DNA from: an uncultured Shewanella sp.
GTDB taxonomy: Bacteria; Pseudomonadota; Gammaproteobacteria; Enterobacterales; Shewanellaceae
NCBI RefSeq assembly: GCF_947495455.1
Contig: NZ_CANLZC010000008.1
Coordinates: 24,107 to 88,106, forward strand
Direction of reading: 5' to 3'
Length of the DNA: 64,000 nucleotides
Shown piece by piece: positions 27,081-38,182 of the stretch (positions within the stretch are counted from its first letter, which is position 1; each line of letters starts with the position of its first letter). The notes under the pieces are model-generated. The model saw only the letters and a list, made by a program, of their open reading frames with translations, had not been told where the DNA came from and did no database searches. The position numbers and the translations under genes are program-made.

Positions 27081-27641
27081 ATGCGAATTGCTATATCTGG
27101 TACTCATTGTGTGGGTAAAACAAGGTTAATTGATGATTTAATTATTCGCTACCCTGAATATCAATCAATGAAAGAAGTGTATTATGAGTTATTAGATGAA
27201 GAAGATGGTGCATTTGCATTAGAACCTACGATTGACAATATGCTAAAGCAGCTTGATGCTAGTATTGAGCAATTAGAACAGCAGGATATGGAAAAAAATA
27301 TTATTTTTGACCGCTGTCCTCTCGATTTTATTGCTTATGCAATGCATGCAGCCGAACTGGACTCGATTGATATTCATTGTCATGAAATTTCCGAACGCTT
27401 TCCCCAAGTCATTGAAATATTGAACCAGCTCGATCTGATTGTTTTTTTACCAATGACTGAACAATCACCTGTGTTTTACGCTGAAGAAAACCCTGAGTAT
27501 CGAAAAGCCGTGGATAAATACTTTAAAAGATTATACCGTGATGATGAATTATATTTATTTCCGAATTACAATCAGCCAAAAATTGTAGAAATTTTTGGTA
27601 GTCCGCAAGAACGAGTTGAAAAAATGTCTACTTATCTTTAG
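27081..27641 (+). CDS. AAA_28-type P-loop kinase-like ATPase
   Basis: 186 residues. Walker A is at the N-terminus in SGTHCVGKTRL (residues ~6-16). A lid/base region around IIFDRCPLDFIAYAMHA (residues ~74-90) resembles nucleoside-kinase and NadR kinase domains. No DNA-binding domain is present. It probably phosphorylates a small molecule, but the substrate cannot be read from sequence. It is followed by a strong terminator and stands alone. Confidence 0.75.
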   Translation: MRIAISGTHCVGKTRLIDDLIIRYPEYQSMKEVYYELLDEEDGAFALEPTIDNMLKQLDASIEQLEQQDMEKNIIFDRCPLDFIAYAMHAAELDSIDIHCHEISERFPQVIEILNQLDLIVFLPMTEQSPVFYAEENPEYRKAVDKYFKRLYRDDELYLFPNYNQPKIVEIFGSPQERVEKMSTYL

Positions 27642-27659
27642 ATGGTGATTTTAGATGTT

Positions 27660-27692
27660 ATGGCAGCTTTTTACCGCTGCCATATTTTTTTA
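27660..27692 (+). terminator. Rho-independent terminator
   Basis: ATGGCAGC (27660-27667) pairs perfectly with GCTGCCAT (27676-27683), then A and seven T. It ends the AAA_28 gene; on the opposite strand it may also serve the convergent chemoreceptor gene. Confidence 0.88.
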
Positions 27693-27720
27693 ACATTCTG
27701 ATTTTATTACTTCTTGATCT

Positions 27721-29106
27721 TTATACTTTAAGCCCCACTAATAATGCATCGAGTTGCTCTGCGGTGGCATGGAGTTCATCACAACCTGAAACACTCATAT
27801 TCGCTGATTGCTCGACATCATGGGATTGATTACGAATTTCCATCAAATTAGTGGCGATTTCATTGGCTACGGCAGACTGCTCTTCGGCTGAGGTGGCAAT
27901 GAGCGCACTCATTTCATAGACTTTAGCGCTATGTTGGGCGATGGCATCTAAATCTTTTCCAGTGGCCAATACATGCTTTTTGCCTTCGTCGGCTTTTTCA
28001 ACCGTGCGCGTCATGACACGAGTCAAATTTTGTGAGCCAGATTGTAGCGCTTCGATCATGGCTTTAATTTCAACGGTGGCGGCTTGTGTTCGCCCAGCTA
28101 AGGTTCTGACTTCATCGGCGACCACGGCAAAACCTCGACCTTGCTCACCCGCTCTAGCCGCTTCAATGGCGGCATTTAAAGCCAATAAATTGGTTTGTTC
28201 AGAAATGGCATTGATAGTAGTGATCACTTCATCAATTTTAGCAGCATTGTCATTTAAGTGATCCACTGCGGTTGAGGCATCCCCAATTTCGCTGGACAGT
28301 GTGCCAATGGCATTCACTGTGGTATTAATGTCTCTCGATCCCGCTTCTACTTGGTGGTTAGCTTCTTGAGTTTCAATGGATGACTGCTCCGCATGACGGG
28401 CAACTTCTTTGACGGCTGCCGTCATTTGTTCCATTGCGGTGGCCAAAGAATCTAGATGTTGGCGTTGATCTTTTGCCAAAGATTGCCCTTCTTGTGCGGT
28501 GTTTCTAAATGCATGTACTACTTGGCGGATTTGCGCCGTTGCCTGAGACATTTGCTGAACCAGGGATTGTTGGCGATCCACTAAGGTATCTATACTCAGG
28601 GCGAGATGGCTAAATTCATCTTTGACTTTAAAATAATTTAATCGACCCGTTAAATCTCCGGCTGCGGCTTTTTGCAGTGCCATGACATTGGTGTACAGTG
28701 CGCCGCCGACAAAAGTGGAAATATAATAAGATACGACAAAAATGGCTAAGCAACTGCCCAATAGTGTGAGGTAGGCCAAGGGATCATCATATAAGTGATA
28801 GGGGGTTATTGTGGGACTGTTTGTTTTCGTGGGGGTCATGCTTTGATGGATTTGTTGCTTGACACTGGCTTGAGTGGTGTCGAGCAATGAGCTTTGGGTC
28901 TGATCTCTGAGTTGGTTTAAGGCTTGTTCATGCCGCTGTGCTTGTTGGGTTAATTGGGTTTGAAAATGGCTGTTTAATTGCTTTGTCAGAACTAAAGTGA
29001 GTAGGATGAGTGCCAAAATGGGCAAAATAGCCAAAATGGCGAATTTGGTCTTTAAGGTCATGTGGATCAAATATTGATCAACCCAACGAAATTTAACTTC
29101 TTTCAT
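27721..29106 (-). CDS. Methyl-accepting chemotaxis protein
   Basis: 461 residues. Two membrane helices (~residues 20-40 and 110-135) bracket a short ~70-residue periplasmic loop rich in Gln and Thr, too small for a typical dCache or four-helix sensor. A HAMP domain follows, then a cytoplasmic signalling domain whose hairpin tip contains [20 protein letters not shown] and [13 protein letters not shown]. No C-terminal CheR-docking pentapeptide is present. ATG 29106 (GAGA 7 bases upstream) is preferred to 29118, which lacks a site. It is divergent from pheS. Confidence 0.92.
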   Translation of the reverse strand: MKEVKFRWVDQYLIHMTLKTKFAILAILPILALILLTLVLTKQLNSHFQTQLTQQAQRHEQALNQLRDQTQSSLLDTTQASVKQQIHQSMTPTKTNSPTITPYHLYDDPLAYLTLLGSCLAIFVVSYYISTFVGGALYTNVMALQKAAAGDLTGRLNYFKVKDEFSHLALSIDTLVDRQQSLVQQMSQATAQIRQVVHAFRNTAQEGQSLAKDQRQHLDSLATAMEQMTAAVKEVARHAEQSSIETQEANHQVEAGSRDINTTVNAIGTLSSEIGDASTAVDHLNDNAAKIDEVITTINAISEQTNLLALNAAIEAARAGEQGRGFAVVADEVRTLAGRTQAATVEIKAMIEALQSGSQNLTRVMTRTVEKADEGKKHVLATGKDLDAIAQHSAKVYEMSALIATSAEEQSAVANEIATNLMEIRNQSHDVEQSANMSVSGCDELHATAEQLDALLVGLKV

Positions 29107-29118
29107 GGTATTTCTCAT

Positions 29119-30490
<1,372 letters not shown>

Positions 30491-30506
30491 TCGGAGCTGT
30501 ACTAGC

Positions 30507-32894
30507 ATGAAATTTAGCGAATCTTGGCTTCGTGAGTGGGTTAATCCAAGTGTTGACCGCGAAGCATTAGCGCATCAAATTACCATGGCAGGATTGGAAG
30601 TTGATGGTGTTGACCCTGTTGCCGGTGAATTCAGTGGCGTTCTTGTGGGTGAAGTGGTGGAATGTGGCCAGCATCCTGACGCCGATAAATTACGCGTAAC
30701 CAAAATCAATGTAGGCGCAGATGAGCTCATCGATATTGTGTGCGGCGCACCCAATTGCCGACAAGGCATTAAAGTGGCGGTCGCCATGGTCGGTGCTGTG
30801 TTGCCAGGTGACTTTAAAATTAAAAAAGCCAAATTACGTGGACAGCCTTCTTTTGGTATGTTGTGCTCTTATGGTGAGTTAGGCATTGATATTGAAAGTG
30901 ATGGCATTTTAGAGTTGCCCGAAGATGCGCCAGTAGGGCAAGATCTTCGTGAGTATTTAAACTTGAATGATGCCACCATTGATGTGGATTTAACGGCGAA
31001 CCGCGCCGATTGTTTAGGCATAGCGGGTTTGGCTCGTGAAGTGGGCGTGCTCAATCGTCAGGCCGTGACTTTGCCTGAGTGGCAGCCAGTGCCAGCCAGT
31101 ATTGATGAAACCGTGTCGGTGGATTTACAAGCGCCAACGGCCTGTCCACGTTATTTGGCTCGTGTCATCAATAATGTCAATGTGAAAGCACAAACGCCGC
31201 TTTGGATGCAAGAAAAATTGCGCCGCAGTGGTATTCGCTCTATCGATCCTATTGTGGATATTACCAATTTTGTATTGCTTGAATTCGGTCAGCCTATGCA
31301 TGCTTTTGATAAAGCAAAAGTGGAAGGCAATATTCAAGTGCGCTTGGCAAGCGGTGATGAAAAATTAACCTTGCTTGATGGTAATGAAGTGACTGTGCCT
31401 AATGATATGCTGGTTATTGCATCGCAAACACAACCACTTGCTCTTGCAGGGGTTTTTGGTGGTGAGTATTCAGGTGTGAGTCAGCAAACACAGTCTATTG
31501 TATTGGAATGTGCTTTCTTTGCGCCGCTTGCCATATTAGGTAAGGCACGTCGTTTAGGGCTACACACTGATTCTTCACACCGTTTTGAGCGTGGAGTGGA
31601 TCCTGAGCTGCAGCACAAAGCCATGGACAGAGCCAGCCGCTTAGTGCTTGATATTTGTGGTGGTGAAGCCGGTCCCGTTGTGGAAGCCAAGTCTGAGGCG
31701 AATTTGCCAAAACCGTTAAGCATTTTACTGCGCCGCGCTAAACTAGACCGCATTTTAGGCCATGAGATCAGTGACACAGATGTAGAAGAAATTCTGACAC
31801 GTTTAGGCTTTAGTGTTGAGGCTCAAGCAGACAGTTGGCAAGTGACAACGGCCACTTATCGCTTTGATATGGCGATAGAAGAAGATTTAATTGAAGAAGT
31901 GGCACGTATTTACGGATATAATAATATTCCTAATATTGCCCCTGTTGCCTCACTTAAGATGTCCGATCATAAAGAAGCGGATATCAGTGTAAAACGTGTG
32001 CGCAATGTCTTAGTGGATAGAGGGTTTCAAGAGGCGATCACTTACAGCTTTGTTGATCCTAAACAACAGGCACTGATCCATCCGGATCAAGATGCCATGA
32101 TTTTACCGAATCCCATTTCGGTTGAAATGTCGGCAATGCGTTTGTCGACAATGACAGGTCTTTTGTCGGCTGTGGCTTATAACCAGAGTCGTCAACAGAA
32201 TCGGGTGAGGTTATTTGAAACAGGGTTACGCTTTATTCCTGATGAAAATGCACCGTCCGGTGTACGACAACAAGCCGTGTTAGGCGCTGTGATTGCAGGC
32301 AATCAAAGTGACGAACATTGGACCTTGGCGTCACAAACGGTTGATTTTTTCGACCTTAAAGGCGATCTTGAAGCCATAATTGGCTTGACAGGATCGGATC
32401 TAGACTTTAGCTTTAGATCAGCAACACACTCAGCGCTTCATCCTGGGCAATGTGCTGAAATTCTTAGAGGTGAGCAAGTAGTAGGTATCATCGGAGCCGT
32501 TCATCCTAGTTTAGAAAAGCCGTTTGGCCTGAATGGTAAAACCATCATTTTTGAGCTGGAATTGGATGCTTTATTGCAAGCCAAATTGCCGCTAGCCCAG
32601 GCTGTATCTAAGTTTCCAGCTAACCGTCGTGATATCGCGATTGTAGTTGATGATGCAGTTACAGTGGGCAATGTTGTAAAAGTGATAAGAAAAGTTGGCG
32701 AAAATCAGTTGGTTGGCTTAAACTTATTCGATGTATACAAAGGTAAAGGTGTAGAGGCTGGCAAGAAGAGCTTAGCTATCGCACTTATATTTCAAGACAA
32801 CACTCGTACGCTTGTAGAAAAGGATATTGCTGAAATGGTAAATTCAGTGGTTTCTGCTCTCAAGTCTGAGTTCAACGCATCGTTGAGGGACTAA
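30507..32894 (+). CDS. pheT: Phenylalanyl-tRNA synthetase beta subunit
   Basis: 795 residues, full length. Domains in order: N-terminal B1, an EMAP-type tRNA-binding OB fold (~40-150, with [19 protein letters not shown]), the B3/B4 editing domain (~210-400, with [14 protein letters not shown]), B5 (~400-475), the catalytic-like core, and a C-terminal ferredoxin-fold anticodon-binding domain (~700-795, [14 protein letters not shown]). It begins 16 bases after pheS and ends 4 bases before ihfA. Confidence 0.98.
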   Translation: MKFSESWLREWVNPSVDREALAHQITMAGLEVDGVDPVAGEFSGVLVGEVVECGQHPDADKLRVTKINVGADELIDIVCGAPNCRQGIKVAVAMVGAVLPGDFKIKKAKLRGQPSFGMLCSYGELGIDIESDGILELPEDAPVGQDLREYLNLNDATIDVDLTANRADCLGIAGLAREVGVLNRQAVTLPEWQPVPASIDETVSVDLQAPTACPRYLARVINNVNVKAQTPLWMQEKLRRSGIRSIDPIVDITNFVLLEFGQPMHAFDKAKVEGNIQVRLASGDEKLTLLDGNEVTVPNDMLVIASQTQPLALAGVFGGEYSGVSQQTQSIVLECAFFAPLAILGKARRLGLHTDSSHRFERGVDPELQHKAMDRASRLVLDICGGEAGPVVEAKSEANLPKPLSILLRRAKLDRILGHEISDTDVEEILTRLGFSVEAQADSWQVTTATYRFDMAIEEDLIEEVARIYGYNNIPNIAPVASLKMSDHKEADISVKRVRNVLVDRGFQEAITYSFVDPKQQALIHPDQDAMILPNPISVEMSAMRLSTMTGLLSAVAYNQSRQQNRVRLFETGLRFIPDENAPSGVRQQAVLGAVIAGNQSDEHWTLASQTVDFFDLKGDLEAIIGLTGSDLDFSFRSATHSALHPGQCAEILRGEQVVGIIGAVHPSLEKPFGLNGKTIIFELELDALLQAKLPLAQAVSKFPANRRDIAIVVDDAVTVGNVVKVIRKVGENQLVGLNLFDVYKGKGVEAGKKSLAIALIFQDNTRTLVEKDIAEMVNSVVSALKSEFNASLRD

Positions 32895-32898
32895 AAGT

Positions 32899-33195
32899 AT
32901 GGCACTTACCAAAGCCGAAATGGCAGAACATCTTTTTGAAACGCTCGGTCTCAATAAGAGGGTAGCAAAAGAGATGGTAGAGTTGTTTTTCGAAGAAATT
33001 CGTCAGGCGCTCGAAAGTGGTGAGCAGGTCAAGTTATCTGGCTTTGGCAACTTTGACCTAAGGGATAAGAATCAAAGACCGGGAAGGAACCCGAAAACTG
33101 GCGAAGATATTCCTATTTCGGCACGTCGTGTTGTGACGTTCCGTCCTGGACAAAAGCTAAAAAGTCGAGTTGAAGAGGCTAACGCAAATAAGTAG
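32899..33195 (+). CDS. ihfA: Integration host factor alpha subunit
   Basis: 98 residues of the HU/IHF family; sequence and position after pheT identify IhfA. The DNA-intercalating beta-arm segment is [27 protein letters not shown]. The heterodimer with IhfB bends DNA sharply and supports recombination, replication and sigma-54 transcription. A strong terminator follows. Confidence 0.98.
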   Translation: MALTKAEMAEHLFETLGLNKRVAKEMVELFFEEIRQALESGEQVKLSGFGNFDLRDKNQRPGRNPKTGEDIPISARRVVTFRPGQKLKSRVEEANANK

Positions 33196-33216
33196 TTGCG
33201 TGCTAGCAGTATGTAA

Positions 33217-33241
33217 AGGCCACTCTTCTGAGTGGCTTTTT
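33217..33241 (+). terminator. Rho-independent terminator after ihfA
   Basis: GCCACTC (33219-33225) pairs with GAGTGGC (33230-33236) across TTCT, followed by five T. It ends the pheST-ihfA operon. Confidence 0.9.
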
Positions 33242-33412
33242 CATTATTGTGGTAGGATACCCTGTCATATTTCAAGTATATTGTTACATCTTGAGGTATT
33301 CTGGGGAGATATATGCAGCTTCATATTCTATTGAATGTGGATCTGCACTTTCACTTTATATAAAAAGAAGTGATCTGATATTGTATTCGTTGTCAGATCA
33401 GAGGTTGAAGTC

Positions 33413-34351
33413 TTGTCTACACATGCGAATTATTTTGATCGTCGTTTTTCTTTAAATCTATTGCATCCTAAGTTTTGGCTATCTTGGGTCGGCATTGGTA
33501 TTTTGGTGTTGTTTTCCTTATTGCCCGCTTGTATACGGGATCCCATTGCTAGAGTGTTAGCCAAGTTAGTGATGAAAATCGCGAAAAAACCCATTAGAGT
33601 GGCGAGAGCCAATTTAACTTTGTGTTTTCCTGAGTATTCGGCCCAGAAAATCGATGACCTCATTACTCGTAATGTGGAAAATTTTGCCATGATTTTATTG
33701 GGGCAAGCCGAATTGCTGCTCCGTGGTGAAGCGCATTTACGAAAACGCGTTAAGGTTACAGGCCTTGAGCATGTGCATCAGGCGCGAGCACATAAGCAAC
33801 CCATTATTTTTGTTATGCCACATGTGTGGGGCATAGATTATGCGGGTTTGAGGCTTAATATAGAGTTGCCCATGGTTACTATGGCAAAAGCCCACCGTAA
33901 CGACTTGTTTAACTGGTTTAATAACCGTATGCGCAGTACCCATGGGGGTGGTGTTTATATGCGAGAAGCGGGCATTCGTGCGCTGCTGAGCGAGCTTAAG
34001 CAAGATAACAGTTTCTTTTATTTACCCGATGAAGACTTAGGTCCTGATAAAAGTGTTTTTGCGCCCTTTTTAGGCACCACAAAAGCCACCTTGCCCGTTG
34101 TGGGACGGCTCGCAAAAGCGGGCAATGCGCAAGTTATGCCAATACAAATAGGCTATAACCAGAAAACAAGACAATTTGATTTAACGGTTTTGCCGGCCAT
34201 TAAGCCCAGTACCATGCAAGGTAAAGAAAACGAAGCCCTTGCCCTTAACAAAGCGGTGGAGCAAGTCATTTTGGCGTATCCTGAGCAATACATGTGGTTT
34301 TTAAGAGTACTCAAAACGCGTCCTGAAGGTGAACCCGATATTTATTCTTGA
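33413..34351 (+). CDS. Lipid A acyltransferase, LpxL/LpxM family
   Basis: 312 residues with one N-terminal membrane helix (~residues 22-42) and the lysophospholipid acyltransferase signature HVWGID (HX4D type, ~residue 138). A downstream FYLPDEDLGPDKSVFAPFLGTTKATLP matches LpxL/LpxM enzymes, which add the secondary lauroyl or myristoyl chain to Kdo2-lipid A. The sequence looks closer to LpxM (MsbB) than LpxL, but I cannot separate them firmly. The start is TTG 33413 with GAGG 8 bases upstream; no in-frame ATG is near. Confidence 0.85.
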   Translation: MSTHANYFDRRFSLNLLHPKFWLSWVGIGILVLFSLLPACIRDPIARVLAKLVMKIAKKPIRVARANLTLCFPEYSAQKIDDLITRNVENFAMILLGQAELLLRGEAHLRKRVKVTGLEHVHQARAHKQPIIFVMPHVWGIDYAGLRLNIELPMVTMAKAHRNDLFNWFNNRMRSTHGGGVYMREAGIRALLSELKQDNSFFYLPDEDLGPDKSVFAPFLGTTKATLPVVGRLAKAGNAQVMPIQIGYNQKTRQFDLTVLPAIKPSTMQGKENEALALNKAVEQVILAYPEQYMWFLRVLKTRPEGEPDIYS

Positions 34352-34397
34352 TCCCAAGAGAAAGTCGTAATGAATAAGAAAACTAAGGAGTAAACCT

Positions 34398-34805
34398 ATG
34401 ACAAGGGAATATAAAGGCCGCTGTTTATGCCACAGTGTAGAATTTACCATCACAGGTGAATTTGATTGTTTCTTTCTCTGTCATTGTAGCAGATGTCAAA
34501 AAGGCACAGGCACAGCCCATGGAGCGAATCTGTTCGCAACTAAAGCTGAGTTAACTTGGCTTACTGGTGAGAGTCATGTGCGTCAATTTAAGGTGCCCGA
34601 TACTCTGCATCAACGGGCCTTTTGTGAGAGGTGTGGCGCCGCTATGCCAAATTTACAAATGGATGGCAAGCTATTAGTCGTACCTGCTGGCAGCCTTGAT
34701 ACTCCATTTGATATTAAGCCAAATGCACACATTTGTTGTGATGATAGGGCTGAGTGGGACACAGAGTTACACACGCTTGCTTGTGTGCCCGGTTTACCCA
34801 CATAG
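34398..34805 (+). CDS. GFA/CENP-V-family zinc protein
   Basis: 135 residues with the cysteine pattern of the glutathione-dependent formaldehyde-activating enzyme family: RCLCHSVEF, CHCSRCQKGTG, and FCERCGAAMP, giving two zinc sites. The fold binds zinc and, in some members, glutathione adducts; most bacterial members have no proven reaction. It stands after the acyltransferase gene, 46 bases downstream. Confidence 0.85.
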   Translation: MTREYKGRCLCHSVEFTITGEFDCFFLCHCSRCQKGTGTAHGANLFATKAELTWLTGESHVRQFKVPDTLHQRAFCERCGAAMPNLQMDGKLLVVPAGSLDTPFDIKPNAHICCDDRAEWDTELHTLACVPGLPT

Positions 34806-35630
34806 AATGAACAACTTGTTTGAATAAAATGCCGTTTTTTGCAAGAGTTTATCACTAGAGCTGCGTGCCACATTCGCTCGAATAAAAAGACGACGACCCT
34901 GCGTGTTAAGCTTGAACGTGTTGAGCTTGAAGGCATTTTATACTGATAGAGCTAAAGGATTGGAGAGATCGTCATTGCTCAAGTATATAAGTAAGCTTTT
35001 AAGTGAAAGTGACCACATTTTTTATGTGTTCCCTTGGCATATAGGGTGTTGGTTAAGTGTGTGGGTTAGTCGACCTTCATTGATATTTATTGCCTGTCGC
35101 AGACTGATGTGCAGATACCTCTGTAGCACGCTATAAACTCATCCCTGAGCGCTCTACGACTTCAAATGACATCCTTGTCTAACGGCCAGCCAAATATCCC
35201 TATTTGTCGCTCATAGGAGCCATTTTATGGCTTTCGCCTTGAAATCGAAGCCCTCTAGTTCATTTACACTGATTTGAAAAATAAAAATAAAAATAAAAAT
35301 AAAAGCAGGGTGTTTCTTCGGGTTACGTTTTGAGTTTCAATTGTGATTTTCTGTTGAATAAAGAGCATCTTTGAATGAAGGCTGAGCATTTTTTATTTGG
35401 ATTAATTGATATTGGTTAAGTATATTAGTCTAAAAATAATTGTGGGTGGTTTGATAGTATTGGTATCCATGATTGCGCCTCAAAAGAAGATCATAAGATA
35501 ATAACTGGCTCATCGGATCAAGCTAGCCATTATGTTGGTTGAAAAATAACCCACTACTTTTTCCTTAAGATTGGATAATGGGTCATTCTATTTTTAACTA
35601 TTATAAGGAAATAACACATAAAAACGAACG
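34806..35630. other. Long gene-poor gap
   Basis: About 825 bases without a convincing gene. A 77-codon frame at 34903-35136 has no ribosome-binding site and no recognisable family. A simple repeat of AAAAAT units (about 4-5 copies) lies at 35277-35305. Confidence 0.5.
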
Positions 35631-37049
35631 CTAATTAGAGTCAACGAAAAAAATCCATTCAAAGTAGCCATAATTGGAATCTTGTATTGTGTAAGAGGAT
35701 AAGTCTTGGCAATAGTCTATATAATCTGAATTGGCATTAGACCCTTTAGGATAAGAAAAATTGCCGCCAGCGCCGCCAGTACTATAATCATCAGCACTGC
35801 CACCACCGCCAAAGCCACCACCACCATTATTCCCAGCGGTGCCACCATTGCCATAATCACCTCGAGATGAAAAATCACCATTATACCAACCATAGGTACC
35901 TTCTCCACCTACACCTGCTGTTCCTGAATCACCATCAGATCCAGCTGAACCAGCAGCAGCATAGGTTTCAATATTGTCTTCCGTTAGCATCGTACTACAA
36001 TCTAGCTGATTAGTGGTGCCGCCGCCTCCACCTTCAACTCCCCAATCCCCATTTACAACTGCAATTGTCCCATATCCACCTTGTTTTGATGAGCAGAGAC
36101 TGTCATCTGCCATCAATGCTTTGCCATCCCCTCCATCAATACCAGTATCTCCTGAAGAAGCAGCCTCACCACCACCACCAGCGACCAATAGTAATTGTCC
36201 ATCAGATGAAGCATCCCAGAGTGCGGTGCTATTATCGTCAATATATTGGGTTGAAATGACAGTACTCCCGCCTAAATAGCCTAATATAAAACGCAGATAA
36301 TCATCTGTATCATTACTGTCTTTTAGATCTTGTAGTGTAGTTATAGTAGCAGATACTCCACCTTCACCTCCGATGCCCTCATCGTCATCTTTCCCAGAGG
36401 CACCATAAGCATATAAACAAGTCGTATCGGTATTTGATACCGTTGAGTCATTATCACCCAGCTCTATACTGAGGTATAGCTGGACATATTCCTTAATGTC
36501 ATCCAAATCCAGCGTATAATAGCTGTCACAGTCGCTGTTATCAAATTTTGATTTTACTGATATGGCAGCATCAAAATCAACCGAGTCAGAACTGTCACCT
36601 ACATCATAAGTTGATATTTTTAAAGGGCACTCTTCATTTTGGTCTAGATAATAATCAATGTAGTCTGAGTATATTGTAATTGGTAGAGTACTTGAGTAAC
36701 TGCTTTCGAAATTAATGTCATTAGTATTTTCAATGCTCATAGAAAGTTCAACTAGATAATTGCCAGCATGAAGAAAATGGTTACGACGTTCGCGGTGATC
36801 AGTGCCGTGATCGATCACCGTAATTTCATTAGTCTCTAAATCTGTAATGGTATAACGGATAGCAGTCACCTCATGAACGTCAGGTATAATGGAATGACTG
36901 CTATCCATAATTAGCTCGGAATCATTACCGCTTTTAATGAGGGTTAATACAGCTTCAGGATCGGAGGTAGCGGGGTTATTACCATCGTTACAGGCTGATA
37001 CAACAAGAATGGCAAAGAAAAGAAAGAATTTAATTGATTTTGTTATCAT
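35631..37049 (-). CDS. Glycine-rich lipoprotein
   Basis: 472 residues. A signal peptide ends in the lipobox VVSAC (residue ~20), so it is a lipoprotein. Residues ~30-215 are a beta-rich acidic region. From about residue 220 there is a glycine-rich domain with segments such as LLLVAGGGGEAASSG, GGYGTIAVV, VEGGGGG and NNGGGGFGGGGSADD. This arrangement resembles the ALK/LTK-type glycine-rich fold seen in some bacterial and animal surface proteins. A short non-glycine C-terminal tail with two Cys/Tyr-rich strands follows. Function unknown; a surface-exposed binding protein is plausible. Confidence 0.65.
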   Translation of the reverse strand: MITKSIKFFLFFAILVVSACNDGNNPATSDPEAVLTLIKSGNDSELIMDSSHSIIPDVHEVTAIRYTITDLETNEITVIDHGTDHRERRNHFLHAGNYLVELSMSIENTNDINFESSYSSTLPITIYSDYIDYYLDQNEECPLKISTYDVGDSSDSVDFDAAISVKSKFDNSDCDSYYTLDLDDIKEYVQLYLSIELGDNDSTVSNTDTTCLYAYGASGKDDDEGIGGEGGVSATITTLQDLKDSNDTDDYLRFILGYLGGSTVISTQYIDDNSTALWDASSDGQLLLVAGGGGEAASSGDTGIDGGDGKALMADDSLCSSKQGGYGTIAVVNGDWGVEGGGGGTTNQLDCSTMLTEDNIETYAAAGSAGSDGDSGTAGVGGEGTYGWYNGDFSSRGDYGNGGTAGNNGGGGFGGGGSADDYSTGGAGGNFSYPKGSNANSDYIDYCQDLSSYTIQDSNYGYFEWIFFVDSN

Positions 37050-37643
37050 AATTATAAGCCTTTAGTACATTAATGTAGGTTGAGGTGTAATTGTAGTTTA
37101 TTTGTTAACTTGATCTGGTTGACTAGGTCAAATTCTTGGTCTGAACAGGATGTTGCTCAGGAAAATAACCAAGACACAAGACAATCAAGGCATATGTGGA
37201 CGCTTCCGCTGAGTCAAGGGATAAAATGCCAAGACTTTTGTCTTGGCATTTTATCTTTAAGTCGCTTAAGTTTGTCTCTTCGTTTGATACTTGTTGACTG
37301 ACTTTTCTCGCTTTAATCGATAGTGCTGACAACCGTTGATAATAGGAAAAGCGGGCTTAACAAGCTTATGCTTGCGCCTCTAATGCCTAGTTATTAAATA
37401 GATTGACGAGCCAATACAACCAATAAAAAATAAACACTCAGACGGATTGCTAACGTTAAGTCATACCCTTGCCTTTGGTGGGTCTATGTTGGTTTTTCAG
37501 AAAACAGCTAAGCTATAACTTTATTAACTTCAACAAGATGTTAAAGTGTTTTGAAATTTAGAGTCCAAAGATCAGCAAGCGTTTGGTAGTACTAGCCCGC
37601 TCTACTATGATTGCTTTTTTAATTAACATTGTGGATGGTAATA
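37050..37643. other. Gene-free gap holding a strong orphan hairpin
   Basis: About 590 bases without a gene. The notable element is the 16-bp perfect hairpin at 37220-37255 (separate entry). Upstream, TTGAC-TAG-GTCAA at 37119-37131 is a small palindrome. Confidence 0.5.
37220..37255. terminator. Orphan bidirectional terminator-like hairpin
   Basis: A perfect 16-bp stem with a TTTT loop; the 5' arm contains AAAA and the 3' arm TTTT around a TGCCAAGAC core, the layout of a bidirectional intrinsic terminator. No annotated gene ends at it on either strand, so it may end a small RNA. Confidence 0.7.
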
Positions 37644-37976
37644 ATGAGAGCAGAAATAGAAGAGCGCATTCAGATGGAAATTATAGTGGATTGCTATGAT
37701 ACAGAAGAAGCTGCTATGGGGTGGTATTGCTATCTTGAAAATAACCTTGAATTTCCATTTTATGCAACAAGTACTAAAGGTAAATCAAAACTGACTATCG
37801 TAGGGTTAGCTGATGCTTCAGAATGCCATAGTCACATGTATGTTTTAGTCGATTTTGACGGTAATGATGAATTGCTGTTCCCTCTAGAAAATATTGAGCC
37901 ATTAGGTACTAGCAATAATGCTTCCCAAGCTATAGAAGATTGGAAATATTGGTTAAGGCAAGGGTACTGTTTTTAA
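37644..37976 (+). CDS. CcbP-like calcium-binding protein
   Basis: 110 residues. The core EIIVDCYDTEEAAMGWYCYLENNLEFPFYA and later MYVLVDFDGNDELLFPLENIEPL match the small calcium-binding CcbP family, first described in cyanobacteria, where an acidic surface binds Ca2+. The C-terminal IEDWKYWLRQGYCF is also usual for the family. The start at ATG 37644 has GGA 8 bases upstream. It stands alone in an accessory region. Confidence 0.72.
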   Translation: MRAEIEERIQMEIIVDCYDTEEAAMGWYCYLENNLEFPFYATSTKGKSKLTIVGLADASECHSHMYVLVDFDGNDELLFPLENIEPLGTSNNASQAIEDWKYWLRQGYCF

Positions 37977-38182
37977 AAGTTTAGATTTTCAGAATAATCA
38001 ACACACATGAACCTTTTCTTGCTTTGACGGCAAAACAAGAGGTAACTCATTTATTAAAGAGCAATATTCAGTGCTATCATTCAGTGCATTGAAGAGGTGA
38101 ATATTGCTCATTCATTGACTATATGGTTAGACGATAAATTATCAGGTGCCAAATGATCAGGTGATAAATATCAGACAATAAG

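Noticed and set aside
31125..31777. Minus-strand frames within pheT
   Set aside because: They are antisense shadows of a well-conserved gene.
34903..35136. A 77-codon frame after the GFA gene
   Set aside because: No ribosome-binding site, no family resemblance and AT-rich intergenic composition; likely chance.
37123..37332. A 69-codon minus-strand frame across the orphan hairpin
   Set aside because: It runs through the perfect hairpin and lacks any ribosome-binding site or similarity.
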